Assembly: GCA_946478985.1 (NCBI GenBank)
Contig: CAMLDZ010000080.1
Location: forward strand, 1-13,644
Reading direction: 5' to 3'
Source of the DNA: an uncultured Solimonas sp.
GTDB taxonomy: Bacteria; Pseudomonadota; Gammaproteobacteria; Nevskiales; Nevskiaceae
Length of the DNA: 13,644 nucleotides
Below, in pieces: positions 1-5,924 of this stretch. The notes beneath the pieces are model-generated. The model worked only from the letters and a program-made list of their open reading frames with translations. It did no database searches and was not told the origin of the DNA. Both the position numbers and the translations under genes were made by a program. Position 1 is the first letter of the stretch. The number at the start of each line of letters is the position of its first letter.

Positions 1-999
1 GCGCGCGACGCGGTCGAGCGGGCGCGCGGGCAGGTGGCGGCGCTGGTCGGCGCCCAGCCGCAGGAGCTGATCTGGACCTCGGGTGGCACGGAATCGAACA
101 ACCTCGCGCTCAAGGGCGTGACCGGCGATACGCCGCCGGCGCGGCTGCTGTACGGCGCAACCGAGCACCCGGCGGTGATGGAGGCGGCCGAGGCGCTGCG
201 CGGGCGGGGCTGGGCGGTCGAGGCGATCGCGGTCGATCGCAATGGTCTTGTCGACTGGAAAGCGCTGGAGCGGCAGTTGGCCGCGGGACCGCTGCGTCTG
301 GTGTCGCTGATGCGCGCCAACAACGAAACCGGCGTGATCCAGGATGTCGGCCGTGCAGCGCAACTGGTCCACTCCCGCGGTGCGCTGCTGCACGTCGACG
401 CGGTGCAGGCGGCGGGCAAGATGCCAGTCGATTTCAGCGAACTTGGCGCGGATCTGCTGAGCCTGTCCAGCCACAAGATTTATGGACCCAAGGGGATCGG
501 GGCGCTGGTCGCCCATGCAGAAGTCGAGCTGACGCCGCTGCATCACGGCGGCGCCCAGGAGCGCGGCCTGCGCGGCGGTACCGAGAATGTCGCGGCGATC
601 GTCGGTTTTGGTGCGGCGGCCGAGCTCGCTGCGCAGGAGCTCGATGCGCGCGCGGCCCATGCGCTGGCGCTGCGCGAGCGTCTGGAAAGCGGGCTGCGCC
701 AGATCGCCGGCGTAGTGATCTTTGGCGAGCGTGCAGAGCGTCTGCCGAACACGGTGCAGTTCGCGCTGGCCGGCTATGACGGCGAGGCGCTGCTGATGCA
801 GCTGGACCGCAAGGGCTATGCGGTGTCGAGCGGCTCGGCCTGTGCGTCCGGGCTTGGCGAGCCCAGTCATGTGCTGATTGCCATGGGCTACCCGCGCGAG
901 ACCGCGAAGGGCGCGATCCGCGTCAGCCTGGGCAAGGACAGCACTGCGGATGGCGTGGACCAGTTTCTTGCCGCGTTCGCGAGTTTTGCGCCGCGCTGA
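1..999 (+). CDS. Cysteine desulfurase, NifS/IscS type (5' end outside window)
   Basis: PLP-dependent aminotransferase class V enzyme that removes sulfur from L-cysteine as an enzyme-bound persulfide for Fe-S cluster or thiolation pathways; cytosolic. The frame is open from base 1, so the gene is cut by the window. The first visible residues align with about residue 47 of E. coli IscS, so roughly 46 residues are missing. Counting codons from base 1, the PLP-stacking His is codon 56 (TEHPAV), the NNETG motif is present, the PLP Lys is codon 159 (SSHKIYGPKG) and the catalytic Cys is codon 281 (SSGSACASG). The motif GGAQERGLRGGTEN is closer to NifS than to IscS (GGGHERGMRSGT), as remembered from the families. 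It lacks the C-terminal extension seen in the second desulfurase downstream. The next gene, an antitoxin, starts 69 bases after the stop. The family is certain; its partner pathway cannot be read from the window. Confidence 0.95.
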   Translation, partial: ARDAVERARGQVAALVGAQPQELIWTSGGTESNNLALKGVTGDTPPARLLYGATEHPAVMEAAEALRGRGWAVEAIAVDRNGLVDWKALERQLAAGPLRLVSLMRANNETGVIQDVGRAAQLVHSRGALLHVDAVQAAGKMPVDFSELGADLLSLSSHKIYGPKGIGALVAHAEVELTPLHHGGAQERGLRGGTENVAAIVGFGAAAELAAQELDARAAHALALRERLESGLRQIAGVVIFGERAERLPNTVQFALAGYDGEALLMQLDRKGYAVSSGSACASGLGEPSHVLIAMGYPRETAKGAIRVSLGKDSTADGVDQFLAAFASFAPR

Positions 1000-1027
1000 C
1001 AACGGTGCGTTCTACGCTTGAATGCTC

Positions 1028-1063
1028 GTCCAACGTGTTAGACTTGTCCAATAAATTGGACAA
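1028..1063. promoter_or_regulatory. Operator-like palindromes upstream of yefM-yoeB
   Basis: A perfect inverted repeat lies at 1044-1063: arms TTGTCCAAT and ATTGGACAA separated by AA. It ends five bases before the antitoxin start codon. A second, imperfect palindrome lies directly upstream at 1028-1043: GTCCAAC-GT-GTTAGAC, one mismatch in seven. Both share a GTCCAA half-site. YefM-family antitoxins, with the toxin as co-repressor, are known to bind paired palindromes over their own promoter, so this is the likely autoregulatory operator. A weak promoter may overlap it (TTGAAT at 1018-1023, TAGACT at 1039-1044, only 15 bases apart); I do not rely on it. The palindromes are seen directly; their function is inferred. 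Confidence 0.65.
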
Positions 1064-1068
1064 CTAGC

Positions 1069-1323
1069 ATGCGTGTTATCAACTTCTCCGAGGCCCGCAA
1101 CAACCTGAAGCAACTCATCGACGATGTGGTCGACGATGCTGACTTCGCCGTGATTGCGCGGCGCGATGCCCCTGATGCGGTCGTCATGTCGTTGGATACC
1201 TTCAACAGCATGATGGAGACGGTGCACCTGCTGAAGGCGCCGGCCAATGCGGCTCATCTGGCGCAATCGCTGCAGCAGTATCGGCAAGGCAAGGTCCGCT
1301 CGCGGAAACTAGTGGATGCCTGA
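1069..1323 (+). CDS. yefM: Type II antitoxin, Phd/YefM family
   Basis: Small antitoxin (84 aa) expected to neutralise the YoeB-type mRNA interferase encoded next to it and to repress the operon. The N-terminal half (MRVINFSEARNNLKQLID, then the VIARRD and VVMSLDTFNSMMET stretches) is the typical YefM/Phd DNA-binding and dimerisation fold. The C-terminal part (about residues 50-84), rich in charged and polar residues, is the expected toxin-binding arm. The length matches the family (about 83 aa). The chosen ATG opens the conserved N-terminus; only a weak GGA at 1058-1060 serves as ribosome binding site. It overlaps the toxin gene by 8 bases, indicating translational coupling. The module is less GC-rich than its neighbours (hand count 308 G+C of 540 bases in 1021-1560, about 57 percent), which suggests horizontal acquisition. 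Confidence 0.93.
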   Translation: MRVINFSEARNNLKQLIDDVVDDADFAVIARRDAPDAVVMSLDTFNSMMETVHLLKAPANAAHLAQSLQQYRQGKVRSRKLVDA

Positions 1324-1579
1324 GCGCCTGGTCTGGACGCAGGCGGCCTGGGACGACTATGTCTGGTGGCAGACGCAGGATCGAAAGACGCTGAAGCGGA
1401 TCAATCTGTTGATTCGTGAAGCGCTAAGGGATCCGTTCGTGGGCATCGGCAAGCCCGAGCCTTTGCGTGAAAATCTCAGCGGCTTCTGGTCTCGGCGGAT
1501 CGATGACGTCAACCGCCTTGTCTATGCTGTCGATGATGGCGACCTCAGCGTCATTTCCTGCCGGTATCACTACGAGTAA
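1316..1579 (+). CDS. yoeB: Toxin YoeB, ribosome-dependent mRNA interferase
   Basis: RelE-superfamily toxin (87 aa) that cleaves mRNA in the ribosomal A site when freed from its antitoxin. The sequence is very close to the remembered E. coli YoeB: WDDY near residues 12-15, GKPEPL (45-50), NLSGFWSRRI (53-62), RLVYAV (67-72) and the terminal CRYHY. Residues known as catalytic in E. coli YoeB (E46, R65, H83, Y84) correspond here to E48, R67, H85 and Y86, so the toxin looks active. The ATG lies inside the end of the antitoxin gene, 8 bases of overlap, so translation is probably coupled. Only 4 bases separate its stop from the GTG start of the downstream desulfurase. Nothing suggests decay: both toxin and antitoxin are full length. 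Confidence 0.96.
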   Translation: MPERLVWTQAAWDDYVWWQTQDRKTLKRINLLIREALRDPFVGIGKPEPLRENLSGFWSRRIDDVNRLVYAVDDGDLSVISCRYHYE

Positions 1580-1583
1580 AGCC

Positions 1584-3137
1584 GTGATTTATCTGGACCA
1601 CGCCGCCACGACGCCGCTGGACCCGACGGTGCGTGAGGCGATGCTGCTCTGGCTCGACGCCGAAACCGGCTTCGGCAATCCGGCGTCCGATCATGCGCTG
1701 GGGCACCGCGCGCGCGTGGCGGTGGAGACGGCGCGCGCGCAAGTGGCTGCGCTGATCGGTGCCGGTCGTGACGAGATCGTCTGGACCTCGGGCGCCACCG
1801 AATCGAACAACCTGGCGATCAAGGGCGCGCTGGAGTTCCGCGGCCAGCAGCGCGCGCATGTGGTCAGCAGCCGCGTCGAACACAAATCGGTACTCGACAC
1901 CTGCCGTTACCTGGAAACGCAGGGCACGACGGTGAGCTATCTGACGCCGGATGCCCAGGGCGTGATCGGCGTGGAGCCGGTGCTGGCGGCGCTGCGGCCG
2001 GATACGGCGCTGGTCTCGCTGATGTGGGTCAATAACGAAACCGGTGCGATCAACCCGGTCGACGCCCTGGCGCCGCTGCTGCGCGAACGCGGCATCCTGT
2101 TTCATGTCGACGCCGTGCAGGCGGCGGGCAAGCTGCCGATCGATCTCATGCGCACGCCGATCGATTTGCTGTCGCTGTCGGCGCACAAGCTCTACGGGCC
2201 CAAGGGCATCGGCGCGCTGTTCGTGCGCAAGCGGCCCCGCGCGCGACTGACGCCGCAGATCCACGGCGGCGGCCATGAGCAGGGCATGCGCTCGGGCACG
2301 CTGGCGACGCATCAGATCGTCGGCTTCGGCGCGGCGTGCCAGCTGGCGCAAGCAGCATTGCCTGCGGAGGCCGAGCGCCTGGCCTGCCTGCGCGACGCGC
2401 TGCGGGTGCAACTGCAGGCGCGCGTGCCAGGGCTGCTGCGCAACGGCGGCGAGCCGTCGGTGCCGGGCATTCTCAATCTCAGTTTTCCCGGAGTGGAAGG
2501 CGAGGCGCTGCGCGCCAGCCTGCCGGAGCTGATGGTGTCCAGCGGGTCCGCCTGCTCGTCGGCGACCCGGGAGCCCTCCTACGTGCTGCGGGCCCTGGGG
2601 CGCGACGACGAACTGGCCGGCTCGTCGCTGCGCCTGTCGCTAGGGCGCGGCAGCGACACGCGGCAGATCGACGTGGCCGCCACGCAGATCGCCGAGGCCG
2701 TGGCCCGCCTGCGTGCAGTGGCAAGCGGCGAATCGGCCGCGCCTCCCGGCGCTGCGGCGCGCACCGCCAACGTCTACGGCTACAGCCTGCCGGTCTGGCA
2801 GCGCTTCGTGGCGCCGGCCCACGCCGGCGCCGGCGGCGGCATGACCGCCAGTACCGGCAGCCAGGCGGCGAAGGCACGGCTGGCGATGTCGGTGCAGTGG
2901 CAGGCCGGGCGGCTGCAGGCCCGGTTTCGCGCTTACGGCTGCCCGGTGACGATCGCCGTCGGCCAGTGGCTGGCCGAGCAAATCGAGGCGCTGCCGTGGC
3001 CGGAGCTGGCGGCGATCGACGCCGCGCTGATCCGCCAGCGCCTTGAAATCAATGAGGACAAGGCCCATTGTTCTTTCATGGGTGAGGACCTGTTGCGCGA
3101 GCTGTTGCGACAGGCGCCCGCCACCGGACCGGAGTAA
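1584..3137 (+). CDS. IscS-like cysteine desulfurase fused to a degenerate IscU-like domain
   Basis: Predicted 517-aa cytosolic protein. Residues 1 to about 375 form a PLP-dependent cysteine desulfurase: YLDHAATTPLDP at the N-terminus, PLP-stacking H100 (VEHKSVLDTC), PLP lysine K202 (SAHKLYGPKG), the IscS signature GGGHEQGMRSGT and catalytic C324 (SSGSACSSA). After an Ala/Pro/Gly linker (about 376-395), residues about 398-510 resemble IscU: FRAYGC with C453 and AHCSFMGEDLL with H495-C496. The 43-residue spacing of these cysteines equals that of C63 and C106 in E. coli IscU. The third IscU cysteine, C37, and D39 appear replaced by A429 and A431, and the HscA-binding LPPVK by INEDK. The GTG at 1584 was chosen because it opens the conserved YLDHAATT start; the upstream ATG at 1467 lies inside yoeB in another frame and adds unrelated residues. 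The desulfurase call is certain; the IscU-like domain is strong but rests on motif reading. Confidence 0.93.
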   Translation: MIYLDHAATTPLDPTVREAMLLWLDAETGFGNPASDHALGHRARVAVETARAQVAALIGAGRDEIVWTSGATESNNLAIKGALEFRGQQRAHVVSSRVEHKSVLDTCRYLETQGTTVSYLTPDAQGVIGVEPVLAALRPDTALVSLMWVNNETGAINPVDALAPLLRERGILFHVDAVQAAGKLPIDLMRTPIDLLSLSAHKLYGPKGIGALFVRKRPRARLTPQIHGGGHEQGMRSGTLATHQIVGFGAACQLAQAALPAEAERLACLRDALRVQLQARVPGLLRNGGEPSVPGILNLSFPGVEGEALRASLPELMVSSGSACSSATREPSYVLRALGRDDELAGSSLRLSLGRGSDTRQIDVAATQIAEAVARLRAVASGESAAPPGAAARTANVYGYSLPVWQRFVAPAHAGAGGGMTASTGSQAAKARLAMSVQWQAGRLQARFRAYGCPVTIAVGQWLAEQIEALPWPELAAIDAALIRQRLEINEDKAHCSFMGEDLLRELLRQAPATGPE

Positions 3138-3143
3138 GCAGTA

Positions 3144-3470
3144 ATGGCTTTGCAGTTGACGGAAAGTGCGGCAAAACGCATCCAGCACCAGATCGGCAAG
3201 CGCGGCAGCGGCCTGGGGTTGCGGGTCGGTGTGCGCAAGTCGGGTTGCTCGGGCTATGCGTACACCATGGATTACGCCGACAGCATCGCCGATGACGACG
3301 CGGTGTTCGAGCAGTTCGGCGCCAAGCTGGTGGTGCGCCCGGAACACCTGAGCTACCTGGACGGCACCACGCTGGACTTCCGCAAGGAAGGTCTCAACGA
3401 AGCGTTCAAGTTTCTCAATCCCAACGTCAAGGGCGAGTGCGGCTGCGGCGAGAGCTTCAGCGTCGGCTGA
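3144..3470 (+). CDS. iscA: A-type Fe-S carrier protein, IscA family
   Basis: Small A-type carrier (108 aa) that binds iron or a Fe-S cluster and passes it to apo-proteins; cytosolic. The three conserved cysteines sit at C35 (RKSGCSGYAY) and C99/C101 (GECGCGESF), the same positions as in E. coli IscA. The stretch KEGLNEAFKFLNPNVK before them is diagnostic of IscA rather than of ErpA or SufA, as far as motif memory can tell. The ATG follows the fusion desulfurase stop by 6 bases and has GGAG at 3131-3134, spanning the end of that gene, as ribosome binding site. The gene is clearly co-transcribed with the desulfurase. In canonical isc operons iscU lies between iscS and iscA; here no separate iscU exists and the IscU-like domain is fused to the desulfurase. 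No intrinsic terminator is visible after it. Confidence 0.93.
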   Translation: MALQLTESAAKRIQHQIGKRGSGLGLRVGVRKSGCSGYAYTMDYADSIADDDAVFEQFGAKLVVRPEHLSYLDGTTLDFRKEGLNEAFKFLNPNVKGECGCGESFSVG

Positions 3471-3507
3471 TCGCGGGTTTGTTCCGGGGTTTGTTGGGCG
3501 GCTTTCG

Positions 3508-3537
3508 TTGCCGCGCTGCAGCAGCGCCGGCTATAAT
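3508..3537 (+). promoter_or_regulatory. Sigma70-type promoter for ndk
   Basis: A perfect -10 box TATAAT lies at 3532-3537 with TTGCCG at 3508-3513 as a plausible -35 box and an 18-base spacer. Transcription would start near 3544, giving a leader of about 70 bases before the ndk GTG. The context is GC-rich, so an exact TATAAT is unlikely to be chance. It would give the housekeeping cluster its own expression, independent of the toxin-antitoxin/Fe-S genes upstream. Confidence 0.7.
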
Positions 3538-3557
3538 TCCTTGATTTTTCGAAGAAC

Positions 3558-3583
3558 CTAGGGGGCCTTGACTGGCCCTTTAG
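3558..3583 (+). promoter_or_regulatory. Hairpin in the ndk 5' leader
   Basis: Arms CTAGGGGGCC (3558-3567) and GGCCCTTTAG (3574-3583) can pair over 10 base pairs, two of them G-U, around a six-base loop TTGACT. It sits between the predicted transcription start and the ribosome binding site. A second copy of CCCTTTAG lies at 3590-3597 and could compete for the same CTAGGG arm. No T-run follows closely enough for an intrinsic terminator. A regulatory role is inference. Confidence 0.45.
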
Positions 3584-3601
3584 CCATTTCCCTTTAGTTT
3601 T

Positions 3602-3607
3602 AAGGAG
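3602..3607 (+). promoter_or_regulatory. Strong ribosome binding site deciding the ndk GTG start
   Basis: AAGGAG lies six bases before the GTG at 3614. It is a near-ideal Shine-Dalgarno sequence and supports GTG as the real start, since the encoded [15 protein letters not shown] is the standard N-terminus of the family. Confidence 0.85.
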
Positions 3608-3613
3608 TTTCAC

Positions 3614-4045
3614 GTGGCGGTTGAACGTACGTTGTCGATCATCAAGCCGGATGCCGTGGGTAAGAACGTGATCGGCAAGATCATCCAGCGCTTCGAAGAA
3701 GCAGGCCTGACGGTCGTCGCTGCGCGTTACACGCATCTGACGCAGGCCGAGGCGGAAGGCTTCTACGCGGTGCATCGCGAGCGTGGTTTCTTCGGCGACC
3801 TGATCAAGTTCATGATCAGCGGTCCGGTGCTGGTGTCGGTGCTGGAAGGCGAGAACGCGGTGGCCAAGCATCGCGAGATCCTCGGCGCCACCGATCCGAA
3901 GAAGGCTGCGCCGGGCACGATCCGCGCCGATTTCGCCGATTCGATCGACGAGAACGCCGGCCACGGTTCGGACAGCCTGGAGAACGCGGCGAACGAAATC
4001 GCCTACTTCTTCCGCACCACCGAGCTGTTCCCGCGCACCCGCTAA
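3614..4045 (+). CDS. ndk: Nucleoside diphosphate kinase
   Basis: Transfers the gamma phosphate from ATP to NDPs and dNDPs through a phospho-histidine intermediate, balancing nucleotide pools; cytosolic. At 143 aa it has the standard bacterial length. It begins [12 protein letters not shown], contains the phosphorylated histidine H117 in NAGHGSDS (residues 114-121) and ends with the usual EIAYFF segment. The start is GTG, fixed by the strong ribosome binding site at 3602-3607. It is the first gene of the housekeeping cluster, preceded by its own promoter and a structured leader, and rlmN follows after 14 bases. Position directly after the Fe-S genes is typical for gammaproteobacteria. Confidence 0.98.
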   Translation: MAVERTLSIIKPDAVGKNVIGKIIQRFEEAGLTVVAARYTHLTQAEAEGFYAVHRERGFFGDLIKFMISGPVLVSVLEGENAVAKHREILGATDPKKAAPGTIRADFADSIDENAGHGSDSLENAANEIAYFFRTTELFPRTR

Positions 4046-4059
4046 GGGCTCGCGTTTCC

Positions 4060-5187
4060 ATGTCCGCGACTGCGCCGTCCGTGACTGCTGCCCCGCCGAG
4101 CCCGATCAATCTGTTCGGGCTCGATCGCGAGGAGCTGCGCGCGCGCTTCGCGGAGATGGGTGAAAAGCCTTGGCGCGCCGATCAGGTCATGCAGTGGATC
4201 TACCGGCGCGGCAAGGATTCCTTCGACGACATGTCCAACCTGTCGAAGGATCTGCGGGTCCGGCTCAAGGATCACTTCGTGATCCGCACGCCGGAACTCG
4301 TCACCGAACAGGTTTCACAGGACGGCACCCGCAAGTGGGTGCTGCGCCTCGATGGCGGCAACGCCATCGAAACCGTTTATATCCCCGAAGCGGACCGCGC
4401 CACGCTGTGCATCAGCTCGCAGGTCGGCTGTGCGATGGACTGTTCGTTCTGCTCGACCGGACAGCAGGGCCTTAACCGCAACATGACCACTGCCGAGATC
4501 ATCGCGCAGGTCTGGTTCGCGGGCCGCACGCTCGGCGGTGATTTCCAGAATGAACGCGTCATCAGCAACATCGTGCTGATGGGCATGGGCGAGCCGCTCG
4601 CCAACTACAACGCGGTGATCCCGGCGATCCGCATCCTGCTCGACGACTTCGGCTTCGGCCTGTCGAAGCGCCGCGTCACGGTCTCCACGTCCGGCCTGGT
4701 GCCGTTCATGGATCGCCTGCACGACGATGTCGACACCGCGCTGGCGGTGTCGCTGCACGCGCCTAACGATGCGCTGCGCAACGAGCTGGTGCCGATCAAC
4801 CGCAAGTATCCGATCGCCGAGCTGCTCGACGCCTGCCGCCGCTACGTCGCCGGCAAGGACCGCAAGACGCACATCGTCTACGAATACGTGATGCTCGACG
4901 GCGTCAACGACAAGCCCGAGCACGCGCGTCAACTGGCCAAGCTGCTCGGCGGCATGCCCGCCAAGGTCAACCTGATTCCGTTCAACCCGTTTCCGGGGGC
5001 GCCGTACCAGCGCTCCAAGCCGGAAGTGATTGCCGCATTCCTCAAGATCCTGCGCGACCGCAAGGTCTTCGCCACCACGCGCAAGACCCGCGGCGACGAT
5101 ATCGACGCGGCCTGCGGCCAGCTGGTCGGGCAGGTGCAGTCCAAGCAGAAGAACCGCCTGCGCGGCATACCGGTGACGGTGCAATGA
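4060..5187 (+). CDS. rlmN: Dual-specificity RNA methyltransferase RlmN (23S A2503 / tRNA A37)
   Basis: Radical SAM enzyme that forms 2-methyladenosine at 23S rRNA A2503 and at A37 of some tRNAs, tuning translational fidelity. The 375-aa sequence has the N-terminal accessory domain (about 16-105, with GEKPWRADQVMQWIY), then the radical SAM motif CAMDCSFC with 4Fe-4S ligands C124, C128 and C131. C117 (LCIS) and C352 (DAACGQL) match the two extra cysteines that shuttle the methyl group in E. coli (C118 and C355). The motifs MGMGEPLANYN and VSLHAPND are typical. The ATG at 4060 has a weak AAGGG overlapping the ndk stop; the in-frame GTG at 4081 is an alternative that would drop seven residues of a poorly conserved Ala/Pro-rich N-terminus. 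It overlaps the next gene by ATGA. As an Fe-S enzyme it depends on assembly genes like those upstream. Confidence 0.98.
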   Translation: MSATAPSVTAAPPSPINLFGLDREELRARFAEMGEKPWRADQVMQWIYRRGKDSFDDMSNLSKDLRVRLKDHFVIRTPELVTEQVSQDGTRKWVLRLDGGNAIETVYIPEADRATLCISSQVGCAMDCSFCSTGQQGLNRNMTTAEIIAQVWFAGRTLGGDFQNERVISNIVLMGMGEPLANYNAVIPAIRILLDDFGFGLSKRRVTVSTSGLVPFMDRLHDDVDTALAVSLHAPNDALRNELVPINRKYPIAELLDACRRYVAGKDRKTHIVYEYVMLDGVNDKPEHARQLAKLLGGMPAKVNLIPFNPFPGAPYQRSKPEVIAAFLKILRDRKVFATTRKTRGDDIDAACGQLVGQVQSKQKNRLRGIPVTVQ

Positions 5188-5924
5188 ATCTGCGCCGCCT
5201 GGCGGCCGCGCTGGTGCTGGTTCTGGTCGCCGCCTGCAGTTCGCCGGCGCAGCGCGCCGAGCGGCGCACGGCTGCCCAGCTCAACACCCAGCTGGGCATC
5301 AACTACGCGCGGCAGGGGCAGTACGACCTGGCGATCGAAAAGCTGCGCCGTGCGATCGACCAGGACGACAGCCTGGCCGCCGCGCACTCGGCGCTGGCCG
5401 TCGTCTATCAGACGCGCGGCGATGCTTCGGCCGCCGAGAAGGAATACCGCCGCGCGCTGGCGCTCGACGACAGTGATGCGGTGGTCAAGACCAATTTTGG
5501 CGTCTTCCTCTGCAGCCGCGGCAAGCTCGACGAGGCGCAGCGCTACTTTCAGCAGGCGGTGCGCGATCCGCGCTATGCCACGCCCGAGCAGGCCTGGATC
5601 AACGCCGGCATCTGCCTCAAGCAGCGCGACCCCGATCAGGCCGAGCAGGCGTTCCGTGAAGCGCTGCGATTGCGCCCCGACAACATCGACGCGCTGGCGC
5701 AGATGGCGGTGCTCAGCTTCGAGCGCAAGGACTATCTGCGCGCACGGGCCTTCCTGCAGCGTTACGATCTGCAGTCCCGCGCCAGCGCGGAACTGTTGAA
5801 TGCTGCGGCGCGGACCGAAGCGGCCCTCGGCGACCGCAGCGCCGCCTTGCGGTACTCCCGTCGATTGCAGCAGGAATTTCCGGCTTCCAAGGAAGCCGCC
5901 TCTATCGCGAACTGGCAGCCATGA
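5184..5924 (+). CDS. pilF: Type IV pilus biogenesis/stability lipoprotein PilF (PilW)
   Basis: Outer-membrane lipoprotein that, in studied type IV pilus systems, assists multimerisation of the PilQ secretin. The 246-aa protein starts with a lipoprotein signal peptide: basic MNLRR, a hydrophobic stretch and the lipobox LVAAC with C18 as the lipidated cysteine. The remainder is a chain of about six TPR repeats (for example LGINYARQGQYDLAIEKLRRAI near 39-59 and the LAVVYQTRGDASAAEKEYRRAL segment), ending with KEAASIANWQ. The position between rlmN and rodZ is conserved for this gene. The start overlaps the rlmN stop by ATGA and its own stop overlaps the rodZ start in the same way, so the three genes are translationally coupled. 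Other TPR lipoproteins are possible in principle, but length and synteny favour PilF/PilW. Confidence 0.93.
   Translation: MNLRRLAAALVLVLVAACSSPAQRAERRTAAQLNTQLGINYARQGQYDLAIEKLRRAIDQDDSLAAAHSALAVVYQTRGDASAAEKEYRRALALDDSDAVVKTNFGVFLCSRGKLDEAQRYFQQAVRDPRYATPEQAWINAGICLKQRDPDQAEQAFREALRLRPDNIDALAQMAVLSFERKDYLRARAFLQRYDLQSRASAELLNAAARTEAALGDRSAALRYSRRLQQEFPASKEAASIANWQP

Noticed and set aside
1467..1583. ATG start at 1467 for the fusion desulfurase
   Set aside because: It would add 39 residues read out of frame within yoeB that match nothing in cysteine desulfurases. The GTG at 1584 gives the standard N-terminus.
2336..3046. Alternative + strand frame of 236 codons inside the fusion desulfurase
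   Set aside because: The translation is Gly/Arg/Ala repeats typical of a shifted GC-rich frame. The overlapping desulfurase/IscU-like frame carries real motifs throughout, which also argues against a frameshift in the fusion.
3475..3495. Direct repeat GGGTTTGTT at 3475-3483 and 3487-3495 after iscA
   Set aside because: Two short copies in a G/T-rich stretch, with no symmetry or spacing tied to a known site; likely chance.
3541..3597. Short leader peptides starting with TTG in the ndk leader (3541-3561 and 3568-3597)
   Set aside because: No ribosome binding site precedes either TTG and the peptides of 6 and 9 residues show no codon run suggestive of attenuation.
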